The notes under the pieces were generated by a model. It did not search any database, was not told where the DNA came from, and saw nothing but the letters and a program-made list of their open reading frames with translations. A program made the position numbers and the translations under genes. This document shows, one piece after another, positions 25,548 to 34,481 of a DNA stretch of 64,000 nucleotides; the first letter of the stretch is position 1, and every line of letters starts with the position of its first letter. Source of the stretch: Prauserella marina (GTDB lineage Bacteria > Actinomycetota > Actinomycetes > Mycobacteriales > Pseudonocardiaceae); contig NZ_CP016353.1 in the NCBI RefSeq assembly GCF_002240355.1, positions 3,336,501 through 3,400,500 of the forward strand, read 5' to 3'.

Positions 25548-28140
25548 GAAGCAGCTCCGCGGTTCTGGCGGTACGCACCGAACGCACCGCGATCCAGCCT
25601 GCCAGCGCGACGATCAGCGCACCGGCCACGATCACCGAGGCCACGAACGGCGTCAGGTTGGGCAGTTCGGAGCGGGGCGCGAGCCAGCGCGCGGGATCGA
25701 ACCTGCGCACGGAAACTCCGGCGACGGTCACCCCGCAGATGACTCCGGTGACCACGGCCAGCCCGGCCAGCGCGCCCAGTTCGATGAGGTGACTGCCCAG
25801 CAGCGCGCGTGGCCGCATGCCCATTCGCACCACCAGCGCGCCCGCGAGCGCGTTCTGCCTTCGCCGCGTCTCGACGGCCACCAGCAGTGCCAGCACAGCC
25901 ACGACGCCGAGCACGGCACCGAGCACGGTGACGAACGAGAACGTCCAGCCCACGACATAGAAGGGCAGCGCGTCGAGCGCGGTGTCGGTGCTGACGCCGT
26001 TGGCGTGGCTGAGACCCGCGTGGTTGAACGCCGCCGTCAGCACCGGCAACGGGGAGGCCGACAGCACGATCCATTCCGGAATGGCGTCGAGCTGTTCCTG
26101 GGTGAGCGACTGCCGGGAAATCACGTAGCCGGGCTCGGCACCGATGAGCGGGAACACGCCGAGATCGGCGACCGGCATGGCATCGGGAAGCCCGGGCAGC
26201 TCGGCGCTTTGCGAATCGGTGTGCCCGACCCTGAGCGCGGGAATCGTGCCCGCCGAGGCGCCGTCGAGTCTGCTGAGCAGGCCACGCAGCTCCTCGCGGT
26301 CGATGGCCGACGCCGTGGACGCTGTCGACACGGCGTTCTCGAACGTCGCGGGATCCACCACGAGCACGACGCTGCCGGTGCCGGTGAGTTTGCCCGCGAC
26401 GGTGCTGGTGTCGCGCACGTCGGCGGGCAGCGCCTTGGCGCCGAGCCCGACCGGGGTCTCGGTGTTCATCCGGGAATTCGCGCCGACCAGCGTCGCCGAC
26501 TTCACCTCAAGCGACTGGCGTTGCCCCGTGGCGATCGACGTGCCGACGGCGAGTGTGCCGACCGCGAGGACACCGATCACCAGCACACCGGTCACCGGGG
26601 CCCGCGCGCTGGCGAGCCTGCGGATGGCGAGTTGGAGGGCGGGTTTGGACCAGAACCTGGCCCTGTGCGAGGCGTGCAGCGCCAGCCAGGCGATTCTCGA
26701 CGCGAGCAGGCCGACGGTGAGCACCACCGAAACCGGATAGGTCAAGGCGAGCGGATCGACCTGGGGGAGCGGGTCGGCACTGCTGGAGGAACCACCGTAG
26801 GCGGCGAGCCTGGTCCAGCCGAGCACGGCGAATCCAGCGGTGAGGATCTCCCACGGGAAGAACGCGACGATCCGCCAGCCATGCCGGTTCGGCGCGATCC
26901 TGCCGAGCTGGAATTCGCGGTGCGCGCGGAAACCGACCACCCCGATCAGCAGCACGACCGAGGCGACGAGCACTCCCGCGCCGACCCCCGCGCCGAGCCA
27001 GACCGCACCGGGATCGATCATCCCGCCAGGCCCGTACGCGGGAAGCAGTGCCCGCGCGGTCACCATGCCCGCCGCGCCACCGAGCACGATCGGCAGCCCG
27101 ACTTCGAACGCGGCGAGCAGGCCGATGGCGGCCGGGCCTGCTCCCCGCGAGGACACCAGCCGGACCTGGCTGTGCCGTCGCTGATACCACTGCAATCCGA
27201 CGGTGGCGATGCCGCCGCAGCCGACCAGCACACTCAGCACGGCAAGCGGCAGGATGGAGAACAGGACGTTGCCCTGCGCCTGCGTGGCGATCTCCATGGA
27301 CCGTTCGAAGGGAATCGCGCCGGGCAGGATGTCGCCGATGCCTTGCGCTTCGAGGTCGGCTCGCACCGCGGCGATGAGCGCTTCGGAACGGTCGACCCTG
27401 TCCTTGGCTTCGCCGAGGGTGCCCGGCGGGCCTTCGGGGAAGGTGATGCTCAGCCGCTCCAGCGACTCGAAGTCCCCGGTGATCGAGTCGAAAGTGGACC
27501 GGTCGGTGGCGAAGAGCACCGATCCGGTCAAGGTGTCCACGAGCCGGTTCTGCACGGCGAGATCCTGCACCGAACACCACTCGCGGGGCGCCGGGTTGTA
27601 CAGGTCCTCGTAGATCCCGGTGACCGGAGGCAGCGCGCCCTGCTGACCGCGCGTGCCGACGCCGATGTCCTTGGCGTGGGCCAGATCCCGCCCCATCCAC
27701 AGCCCCGGCTTCGCGCTGCCGTCCATGAGCCGCAGCTGATCGGTGCCGCCGTCGCGGTAGGCGATCCGTGTCCGGTATGTGTCGCCGTCGAACTCCAGCG
27801 TGGTGACACCGGTGAACAGCGACACGATCGGCTTTCCGAACCCGTGCTCTGCCGCGTGCCGCCCGACGGTGTCGGTGAGCACGGGGACCATCGCCGGTTC
27901 CACGCGTGGTTTGGTGAACGAGGGCCCGTATCCGTCGGGACAGACCTTGTCGGTCTGGTGCCCTACGGTCGCTCCCGCTGCCGAGGACGAATGCAGAACC
28001 GCCGCCATGGCGAGAAAACACGTCAGCAGCGCGGTGACCGCGGCGACGACGATCGTGAGCGGGCTGGACAGCCCCGCTCTCGGCGCTGTGCGCCACGGCA
28101 GCGTGGCGAGCGTCGTGGCAAAACCCCGTCGCTTTGGCAT
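25540..28140 (-). CDS. large FtsX-like ABC transporter permease
   Basis: An 866-residue permease. A first membrane segment lies near residues 22-48, then an extracellular domain to about 270, several helices (about 280-520), a second extracellular part (about 540-750) and three C-terminal helices. This duplicated FtsX layout is typical of lone large permeases. The first external domain has a lone Cys pair (VCPDGYG and EWCSVQD), possibly a disulfide. It leads an overlapping three-gene operon with two ATPases. Substrate may be a lipoprotein, peptide or drug. Confidence 0.82.
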   Translation of the reverse strand: MPKRRGFATTLATLPWRTAPRAGLSSPLTIVVAAVTALLTCFLAMAAVLHSSSAAGATVGHQTDKVCPDGYGPSFTKPRVEPAMVPVLTDTVGRHAAEHGFGKPIVSLFTGVTTLEFDGDTYRTRIAYRDGGTDQLRLMDGSAKPGLWMGRDLAHAKDIGVGTRGQQGALPPVTGIYEDLYNPAPREWCSVQDLAVQNRLVDTLTGSVLFATDRSTFDSITGDFESLERLSITFPEGPPGTLGEAKDRVDRSEALIAAVRADLEAQGIGDILPGAIPFERSMEIATQAQGNVLFSILPLAVLSVLVGCGGIATVGLQWYQRRHSQVRLVSSRGAGPAAIGLLAAFEVGLPIVLGGAAGMVTARALLPAYGPGGMIDPGAVWLGAGVGAGVLVASVVLLIGVVGFRAHREFQLGRIAPNRHGWRIVAFFPWEILTAGFAVLGWTRLAAYGGSSSSADPLPQVDPLALTYPVSVVLTVGLLASRIAWLALHASHRARFWSKPALQLAIRRLASARAPVTGVLVIGVLAVGTLAVGTSIATGQRQSLEVKSATLVGANSRMNTETPVGLGAKALPADVRDTSTVAGKLTGTGSVVLVVDPATFENAVSTASTASAIDREELRGLLSRLDGASAGTIPALRVGHTDSQSAELPGLPDAMPVADLGVFPLIGAEPGYVISRQSLTQEQLDAIPEWIVLSASPLPVLTAAFNHAGLSHANGVSTDTALDALPFYVVGWTFSFVTVLGAVLGVVAVLALLVAVETRRRQNALAGALVVRMGMRPRALLGSHLIELGALAGLAVVTGVICGVTVAGVSVRRFDPARWLAPRSELPNLTPFVASVIVAGALIVALAGWIAVRSVRTARTAELLRA

Positions 28141-28185
28141 GCGGCAGAACGTACCCCAAACGTGTCATGGCAAGCCGAAAAACTG

Positions 28186-29586
28186 TCAGCTATCGCTCTC
28201 CGTCCACCAGTTCTGCCCCGAAGGAGGCAAAGTCGAGATCGGGTCGTAATACGGATAGCGGCGCCGCAATGCCTCGGGGTCGGCGTGTTCGATACCCGTG
28301 CGGTAGTTCTTCGTCCAGTACGAGATCCCGCGTTCCCTGTCGTACTCGGCGAGTTGATGCACCCAGCGCTTGCCGACATAGGGCACGTCGCACACGATCC
28401 TCGGCGTCGCGTAGCCGGGCAGGTAACCCATGATCCCGTGCTGGAGTTCCTGCGCCTCCCACACCGCCAGCCGCCAATGCTCGGCATGGGGAATCATGTC
28501 GCACAGGTAGAAGTAGTACGGCAGGATGTTCGCCTCGCCCTGGAGCGCGAAGCACAGGTCCAGCAGGTCGGCCGTCGTCGCGTTCACCCCGCGCAGCAGC
28601 ACTCCCTGATTGCGGACGTCGCGCACGCCGACCTCCAGCGCGGTGCGCGCCGCCTCCGCCACGAGCGGCGTCACCGATTGCGCGTGGTTGACGTGCGTGT
28701 GGATCGCGAGGTTCACGCCCCGCCGCCTCGCCGTTCCTGCGACCCTCGCCAGCCCCTCGACGACCTTGGGCTGCAACCAATGCTGCGGTAGCCCGGCCAG
28801 CGCCTTGGTGGCCAGCCGGATGTCGCGCACGGTCTCGATGTCGAGCAACCGCATCAGGAACGTCTCCAGCTGGTGCCATGGCACGTTGGCCACGTCGCCA
28901 CCGGAGACCACCACGTCGCGCACGCCTGGAGTGCGCTGAAGATAGCCGATGATCGCGTCCTGGCGGTCGACCGGCTTGAGGGCGAGCTTGTGCTTGCTGA
29001 CCTGCTCCGTGGAGTTGCCGACCAGGTCCATGCGCGTGCAGTGCCCGCAGTACTGCGGGCAGGTGGAGAGCAGTTCGGCGAGCACCTTGGTGGGGTAGCG
29101 GTGGGTCAGTCCCTCAGCGACCCACATTTCGGCCTCGTGAAGGGAGTCGCGTTCGGAATGCGGGTGACTCGGCCATCGCGGGTCCCTGTCCGAGCGCACC
29201 GGCAACATGTAGCGCCGGATCGGGTCGGCGTAGAACGCCTCCGTCACGGCGGCGTCGTCGTCCCCGCCGCCAGGGGACAGCGGGCTCATCGTGTTGAGCA
29301 TCTGCGGCGGCAACAACATCGACATGGTCGCGAGCTGTCGCTGATCGGCGAGCAGATCGTCGTAGAAGGACTCCTTGAGCAGATCACCCATGACGGCACG
29401 CAGTTGCTTGATGTTGCGGACACAGTGGACGCGCTGCCACTGCGCGTCCCTCCACTGGGCTTCGGTGACGTCCCGCCAGCCGGGGAAACGGCGCCAGTCG
29501 GGTTCGGCCAACTCGGCACGGCGGTACTCGTAGGGCTGGTCGGCCCTGGTGGTCACCGCGGCAGCAGGTTCCTGGATCGCAGTCAC
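28186..29586 (-). CDS. kamA: KamA-family radical SAM aminomutase
   Basis: A 466-residue radical SAM protein. Its CPQYCGHC (Cys-x3-Cys-x2-Cys) holds the 4Fe-4S cluster, and VVVSGGDVANV and YPTKVLAELLS match lysine 2,3-aminomutase-like enzymes, which move an amino group using SAM and PLP. A candidate PLP Lys is in PYVGKRWVHQ. The extended N-terminus (about 130 residues) and tail suit the actinobacterial branch, whose substrate may be lysine, glutamate or another amino acid. GTG start with GAGGAG upstream. No beta-lysine pathway gene adjoins it. Confidence 0.8.
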   Translation of the reverse strand: MTAIQEPAAAVTTRADQPYEYRRAELAEPDWRRFPGWRDVTEAQWRDAQWQRVHCVRNIKQLRAVMGDLLKESFYDDLLADQRQLATMSMLLPPQMLNTMSPLSPGGGDDDAAVTEAFYADPIRRYMLPVRSDRDPRWPSHPHSERDSLHEAEMWVAEGLTHRYPTKVLAELLSTCPQYCGHCTRMDLVGNSTEQVSKHKLALKPVDRQDAIIGYLQRTPGVRDVVVSGGDVANVPWHQLETFLMRLLDIETVRDIRLATKALAGLPQHWLQPKVVEGLARVAGTARRRGVNLAIHTHVNHAQSVTPLVAEAARTALEVGVRDVRNQGVLLRGVNATTADLLDLCFALQGEANILPYYFYLCDMIPHAEHWRLAVWEAQELQHGIMGYLPGYATPRIVCDVPYVGKRWVHQLAEYDRERGISYWTKNYRTGIEHADPEALRRRYPYYDPISTLPPSGQNWWTESDS

Positions 29587-29683
29587 TTCTGCTCCTCAAA
29601 TCGGAAACGACGTGAAAATATCCTGTCATATCGTCATCAAGACGCAAAATATCTCGCCACGGGTGGCCTGTCAGACTCTGGGG

Positions 29684-31303
29684 GTGAGCACGCGCAAGAC
29701 GACCCTGCTAGTCGGTGGCCGCATCCATTCACCCGGATCCACCGACGCGACAGCCATGGCCATCACCGAAGGCACCATCACCTGGATCGGCCAGGACAAA
29801 CCAGGACGAGCACTACACCAAGACGCCGAGGTCATACCGCTCGACGGCGCCTTCGTCGCACCGGCCTTCGTCGATGCCCACGTACACGCCACCGCCACCG
29901 GCCTCCACCTCACCGGCCTCGACCTCAGCACCGTCACCGACGCCGCGAGCCTGCTCTCCGCCGTCGCCGAAGCCGCGGCCGACACCCCGCCCGGCGAAGT
30001 CCTGCTCGCCCACGGCTGGGACGAATCCACCTGGACCAGCCCCCGGCTACCCAGCCGCACCGAACTCGACGACGCCACCGGCGCCGTGCCCGTCTACCTC
30101 AGCAGGGTCGACGTCCACTCCGCGCTCGTCTCCACCGTACTCACCGCACTCGTCCCACAAGCGGCACACAGCGAAGGCTGGTCCGACCAAGGACCCCTCA
30201 CCCGCGACGCCCACCACCACATCCGCACGGCCGTGCGCGCCGCCATCACCCCCGCCCAGCGCCACCGCGCCCAGCACGCCTTCCTCACCACGGCCGCCTC
30301 GGCAGGCATCGCGACCGTCCACGAATGCGCGGGCCCCACCATCTCCGGCGAGGACGACCTGCGCGACCTGCTCGCCCTCGCCGAGGGCCCCACCGTCCCC
30401 GCCGTCGTCGGCTACTGGGGCCAACACGCCAACCACGGCGGCATCGACACCGCCTTGCGCCTCGGCGCCACCGGCCTCGCCGGCGACCTGTTCGCAGACG
30501 GCGCCCTCGGCTCCCACACCGCCGCGCTCCACGAGCCCTACACCGACCGGCCCGGCACCACCGGCGCCACCTACCTCGACGCCGAAGCCATCGCCGAACA
30601 CGTCGTCGCCTGCACCGAAACCGGCCTGCAAGCAGGCTTCCACGTCATCGGCGACGCCGCCGTCACCGAAGCCGTCCACGGACTACGCCTCGCCGAGAAA
30701 ACCCTCGGCACCCGCGCCCTCGCCGCGGCGGGCCACCGCCTCGAACACCTCGAAATGGTCACCACCGACCAAGCCGAAGCACTCGCGAGCTTGGGCATCA
30801 CCGGCTCCGTCCAACCCCAGTTCGACGCCGCATGGGGCGGCGAAACCGGCATGTACGCCACCCGCCTCGGCGCCGACCGCGCCGCCCCGCTCAACCCCTT
30901 CGCCATGCTCGCCGCCACCGGCGTCGTACTCGCCTTCGGCTCCGACTCACCCGTCACCGCACTCACCCCATGGGCAGCCGTCCGCGCCGCCGTACACCAC
31001 AACACCCCCGGCTCCGGCATCTCCGCACGCGCCGCGTTCAACGCACACACCAGGGGAGGACACCGCGCGGCGGGAATCAAGGACGGCACCACCGGCAGCC
31101 TCGTGCCCGGCGCCCCAGCCCACTACGCGATCTGGGACTCAGCGGACCTCGTCGTGGCCACCCCCGACAGCCGCGTCCAGCGCTGGTCCACCGACCCCCG
31201 CGCCGGCATCCCCGGACTCCCACCACTCGACCCCGGCACCCCGCTCCCACACTGCCTGCGCACCGTCCGAGCAGGCGAGGTCATCCACGACCAGCTCCGC
31301 TGA
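29684..31303 (+). CDS. YtcJ-like metal-dependent amidohydrolase
   Basis: A 539-residue amidohydrolase: FVDAHVHATATG gives the metal-binding HxH, with AGFHVIGDAAVTEAVH and GHRLEHLEMV supplying later His ligands, and FGSDSPVTALTPW the catalytic Asp. YtcJ-type enzymes hydrolyse cyclic amides or related bonds; substrate unknown. The GTG start has CAGACT 5 bases upstream and no ribosome site, so a leaderless mRNA is likely. Codon use is strongly C-ending, like lnt and ppm1 downstream. Confidence 0.82.
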   Translation: MSTRKTTLLVGGRIHSPGSTDATAMAITEGTITWIGQDKPGRALHQDAEVIPLDGAFVAPAFVDAHVHATATGLHLTGLDLSTVTDAASLLSAVAEAAADTPPGEVLLAHGWDESTWTSPRLPSRTELDDATGAVPVYLSRVDVHSALVSTVLTALVPQAAHSEGWSDQGPLTRDAHHHIRTAVRAAITPAQRHRAQHAFLTTAASAGIATVHECAGPTISGEDDLRDLLALAEGPTVPAVVGYWGQHANHGGIDTALRLGATGLAGDLFADGALGSHTAALHEPYTDRPGTTGATYLDAEAIAEHVVACTETGLQAGFHVIGDAAVTEAVHGLRLAEKTLGTRALAAAGHRLEHLEMVTTDQAEALASLGITGSVQPQFDAAWGGETGMYATRLGADRAAPLNPFAMLAATGVVLAFGSDSPVTALTPWAAVRAAVHHNTPGSGISARAAFNAHTRGGHRAAGIKDGTTGSLVPGAPAHYAIWDSADLVVATPDSRVQRWSTDPRAGIPGLPPLDPGTPLPHCLRTVRAGEVIHDQLR

Positions 31304-31338
31304 ACACACCACCAACGAGCCCAACACACCCCTGGTCC

Positions 31339-31350
31339 TAGGCTGAACAG
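31339..31350 (+). promoter_or_regulatory. TAGGCT -10 box of a leaderless lnt promoter
   Basis: TAGGCT at 31339-31344 is followed by six bases and the GTG start of lnt. No ribosome site fits, so transcription probably begins at or next to the start codon. No clear -35 box. Confidence 0.45.
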
Positions 31351-32940
31351 GTGACCGCCGCGGCCGATGCGCCCCCCACCGACGGGCTCGCCGCCACAGC
31401 CCGCACCCGCGACCGCCTCCTGCCCGTGATCGCCAGACTGCTATTGGCCGCTGCCTCCGGCGCAATCCTGTTCCTCAGCTTCGCCCCCCGCCCACTGTGG
31501 TGGCTGGCACCACTGGCCTTCACCGGCCTGGGCCTCGTCCTGCACGGCCGCAAATTCTTCGCGGCCGCCGGATACGGTGCCGCCTTCGGCCTCACCTTCT
31601 TCCTCCTGCACATCCGCTGGATCCAGGACTTCCTCGGCGAAGACTTCGGCTCCGCACCCTGGCTCGGCCTCTCCGCCGTACTGGCCACCTACATCGCGCT
31701 CGCCTGCGCGCTCATGACCCTCGTCGCGCGCCTTCCCGCCGCCCCGGTCTGGATGGCAGCCGTCTTCCTGCTCCAGGAATACGCCCGCTCCCACTGGCCA
31801 GCCAACGGCTTCCCGTGGGGCAGGATCGGGTTCAGCCAGCCCGAAGGCGCCTACATTCCGCTCGCCTCCGTCGGCGGCGCCCCACTCGTCGGCTTCGCCG
31901 TCATCGTCACCGGCCTCGGCCTCGCCGCACTGCTCATCCACCTCCGCGAACACGGCAACACGCCCCAGCGCGCCATGATCACCCCCATCGCCGCGACCCT
32001 GCTGCCCGCGCTCGCCGGACTCGCGCTGTGGCCGACCATCGGAACCGAACCCCAGACCGGCACCCGCACCGTCGCCGTCGTACAGGGCAACGCCCCCAAC
32101 TCCGGCCTCGGCCTGCTCGGCCAGCGCGACACCATCCGCGCCAACCACCTCGCCCAGAGCAAACGACTCGCCGACGACATCCACGCGGGCACCGTGCCCA
32201 CCCCCGACCTCGTCGTCTGGCCCGAAACCGCCACCGACATCCGAGGCGACGACCTCGCTATCGACGCCGCCGTCGACGCACTCGGCGTCCCCAGCCTCAT
32301 CGGCGCGCTCTACCAGCCCGGCGACAGCACACTGGCCGACAACGCCGTCATCGCCTGGCAACCAGGCGAGGGCCAAGGCGCCCACTACGCCAAACAGGAA
32401 CTCGTACCCTTCGCCGAATACGTCCCCATGCGCGCCATCGCCAGCTGGTTCAGTCCCTTCGTCGGCAACACCAAGGACATGCGCTGGGGCACCGAACCCG
32501 CCGTACTCGACATCGCCGGAACCACCGTCGGCACCCCCATCTGCTACGAGGTCGCCTACGACTATCCCGCCCGCGACGCCGTCGACGCGGGCGCGCAACT
32601 TCTCGTACTGCCCACCAACAACGCCTGGTACGGCGAAGGGGAGATGACCTACCAGCAACTCGCGATGGCCAGAGTCCGCGCCGTCGAACACGGCAGAGCC
32701 GTCGTCGTCGCGGCCACAAGCGGCGTCAGCGCCATCATCCAGCCAGACGGCACCGTCACCAAGGACACCGGCATGTTCACCGCAGCGTCACTGGTCGCCG
32801 ACGTGCCGTTGCGGGAACAAGTTACGCTGTCGGATCGACTCGGCGCTTGGACCGAGTACACACCAGTCGGGGTAGCCGCCGGTGCGATCGTCATCGGCTG
32901 GGTTCTCCGACGGCGCGCCAGTGCCGGAACAGGGCACTAG
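31351..32940 (+). CDS. lnt: apolipoprotein N-acyltransferase
   Basis: A 529-residue membrane enzyme with about seven helices and a periplasm-side nitrilase domain (roughly 230-490). The catalytic triad is visible as Glu in VWPETATD, Lys in YAKQELVPFAEY and Cys in PICYEVAYDY. It N-acylates the lipid-modified Cys of lipoproteins. GTG start with TAGGCT close upstream. It ends 12 bases before ppm1; in Mycobacterium tuberculosis the two are one fused protein, here separate. Confidence 0.9.
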   Translation: MTAAADAPPTDGLAATARTRDRLLPVIARLLLAAASGAILFLSFAPRPLWWLAPLAFTGLGLVLHGRKFFAAAGYGAAFGLTFFLLHIRWIQDFLGEDFGSAPWLGLSAVLATYIALACALMTLVARLPAAPVWMAAVFLLQEYARSHWPANGFPWGRIGFSQPEGAYIPLASVGGAPLVGFAVIVTGLGLAALLIHLREHGNTPQRAMITPIAATLLPALAGLALWPTIGTEPQTGTRTVAVVQGNAPNSGLGLLGQRDTIRANHLAQSKRLADDIHAGTVPTPDLVVWPETATDIRGDDLAIDAAVDALGVPSLIGALYQPGDSTLADNAVIAWQPGEGQGAHYAKQELVPFAEYVPMRAIASWFSPFVGNTKDMRWGTEPAVLDIAGTTVGTPICYEVAYDYPARDAVDAGAQLLVLPTNNAWYGEGEMTYQQLAMARVRAVEHGRAVVVAATSGVSAIIQPDGTVTKDTGMFTAASLVADVPLREQVTLSDRLGAWTEYTPVGVAAGAIVIGWVLRRRASAGTGH

Positions 32941-32952
32941 AAGGGGAACAGC

Positions 32953-33753
32953 ATGGCGGAGGGCACGCGGCACAGGGACGACGTCGACCCGGTGCTGGTG
33001 GTCATCCCGACCTACAACGAAAAGGCCAACCTCAAACCCCTGCTCAGCCGCCTGCACGCCACCCTGCCACGGGCACACGCACTCGTCGTCGACGACGGAA
33101 GTCCCGACGGAACCGGCGAACTCGCCGACAAACTCGCCGCCACCGACGACCGCGTCCACGTCCTGCACCGCACCACCAAGAACGGCCTCGGCGCCGCCTA
33201 CCTCGCCGGCTTCACGTGGGGCCTCCAACACGGCTACCGGACACTCGTCGAAATGGACGCCGACGGCTCACACGCGCCGGAAGACCTGCCCCGGCTCCTC
33301 GAAGCCCTCCGCGACTCCGACCTCGTCATCGGCTCCCGCTACGTCCAGGGCGGCGCACTCGTCAACTGGCCCCTTCGCAGAGAAATCCTCTCCAGGGGCG
33401 CCAACCTCTACTCCCGCGTCGCGCTCGGCGTGAACATCAGCGACATCACGGCCGGATTCCGCGCCTACCGCAGGGACGTACTCGAAGCACTCTCCCTCGA
33501 CGAGGTCGTCTCCGAGGGCTACTGCTTCCAGATCGACCTGTCCTGGCGCACCGTCCAAGCGGGTTTCGACGTCGTCGAAGTCCCCATCACCTTCACCGAA
33601 CGCGAGATCGGCGAGTCCAAGATGAGTGGCTCGATCGTGGGGGAGGCGGCGCTGCGCGTCGCCGAATGGGGACTGCGTCGCCGCCTCACCCAGCTTCGGG
33701 AACTGCGCGACCACCGGCACGTGCGCAAGCTCAGGTCACTCCTGCCCTGGTGA
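32953..33753 (+). CDS. ppm1: polyprenol monophosphomannose synthase
   Basis: A 266-residue GT2 glycosyltransferase: [22 protein letters not shown] and the DxD-type [14 protein letters not shown]. It transfers mannose from GDP-mannose to polyprenyl phosphate, the donor for lipoarabinomannan, lipomannan and protein O-mannosylation. It lacks C-terminal helices, so membrane recruitment probably depends on Lnt encoded immediately upstream, as described in mycobacteria. AAGGGG lies before the ATG. Next to rbpA in convergent order, as in mycobacteria. Confidence 0.9.
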   Translation: MAEGTRHRDDVDPVLVVIPTYNEKANLKPLLSRLHATLPRAHALVVDDGSPDGTGELADKLAATDDRVHVLHRTTKNGLGAAYLAGFTWGLQHGYRTLVEMDADGSHAPEDLPRLLEALRDSDLVIGSRYVQGGALVNWPLRREILSRGANLYSRVALGVNISDITAGFRAYRRDVLEALSLDEVVSEGYCFQIDLSWRTVQAGFDVVEVPITFTEREIGESKMSGSIVGEAALRVAEWGLRRRLTQLRELRDHRHVRKLRSLLPW

Positions 33754-33769
33754 CCCCCAGGCGCAACAA

Positions 33770-33809
33770 AACCCGCCGGGTGGATGGGAACATCCAGCCT
33801 CAGCGGGCT
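33770..33809. terminator. hairpin terminator after ppm1
   Basis: CCCGC (33772-33776) pairs with GCGGG (33803-33807) and GGATG with CATCC inside, with short internal mismatches, followed by CTTGTT. Likely stops the ppm1 transcript. Confidence 0.6.
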
Positions 33810-33836
33810 TGTTCGCCGTCGCGATGACGGAATCCT

Positions 33837-33871
33837 CAGCGGTCCCGTGGCGGGAGGACACGGGACCGCTG
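33837..33871. terminator. 13-bp perfect hairpin terminator for rbpA
   Basis: CAGCGGTCCCGTG (33837-33849) and CACGGGACCGCTG (33859-33871) form a perfect stem with a 9-base loop. It is the second of two hairpins placed back to back between convergent ppm1 and rbpA. Confidence 0.75.
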
Positions 33872-33902
33872 CCGGTGTTGCGGTGGGAGCGACCAGCCGG
33901 CG

Positions 33903-34250
33903 CTACACGCTTCGGGGGCCCCTGCGCCCCTTCAGCTCTGCGAGCCGCTCGTTGAGCAGCTCCTCCAGTTCCGGAATGGAGCGCCGTTCGAGCAGCATGT
34001 CCCAGTGCGTCCGAGGAGGCTTGACCTCCTTGGGCTCGGTGTGCCCGCCGTCCACGATCTCCGACTCACTGCCGTGCAAACGGCACTCCCACACGGATGG
34101 GATCTCGGCGTCGTCCGAGAACGGCACCTCGAACTCGTGGTTCTTCGGACACGAGTAACGAACGGTGCGTCGAGGAGCGAGGTCGTGATTGCGGTCGGTC
34201 TCGTAACTGACCGCTCCCAACCGGCTTCCACGAAGAACACGGTCGGCCAT
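33903..34250 (-). CDS. rbpA: RNA polymerase-binding protein RbpA
   Basis: A 115-residue actinobacterial RNA polymerase activator. It shows the N-terminal tail, the core with YSCPKNHEFEVPF and WECRLHGSES, the basic linker (RTHWDMLLERRS) and the sigma-interacting helices (IPELEELLNERLAEL). It stabilises the polymerase-sigma open complex and supports transcription under stress. AAAGGA precedes the ATG. A good sigma-R-type promoter lies about 60 bases upstream. Confidence 0.95.
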   Translation of the reverse strand: MADRVLRGSRLGAVSYETDRNHDLAPRRTVRYSCPKNHEFEVPFSDDAEIPSVWECRLHGSESEIVDGGHTEPKEVKPPRTHWDMLLERRSIPELEELLNERLAELKGRRGPRSV

Positions 34251-34309
34251 GATGGGGTCCTTTCAGTCGGCTCCCGATGAGGGAAGCCAGGGCGATGCTC
34301 ACACTGTGC

Positions 34310-34337
34310 AACGACCGAGGCTGTCAGTTGAATTCCC
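34310..34337 (-). promoter_or_regulatory. sigma-R/SigH-type promoter of rbpA
   Basis: On the minus strand GGGAAT is followed by 19 bases and GTT. This fits the disulfide-stress sigma-R consensus (GGAAT, 18-19 bases, GTT) described for Streptomyces, where rbpA is a sigma-R target. The predicted leader is about 50 bases. Confidence 0.6.
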
Positions 34338-34481
34338 AACAAACAATGTCGTTACTCACGATGGTGTGCATCACCCGCGGGGGCAGCTTTCTCTAGAGTG
34401 AGACCTTCAACGTCTCCACATGACGCGTAAATGCCTCTCTTCTTGGGGATATCCCCCACTCGGGCTATGGTGTTTCACCAC

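Noticed and set aside
25789-28791. A 1000-codon open frame on the plus strand
   Set aside because: It lies antisense to the ABC permease and part of kamA; composition is Arg/Gly/Gln/His-rich with no domain, as expected of a shadow frame in GC-rich DNA.
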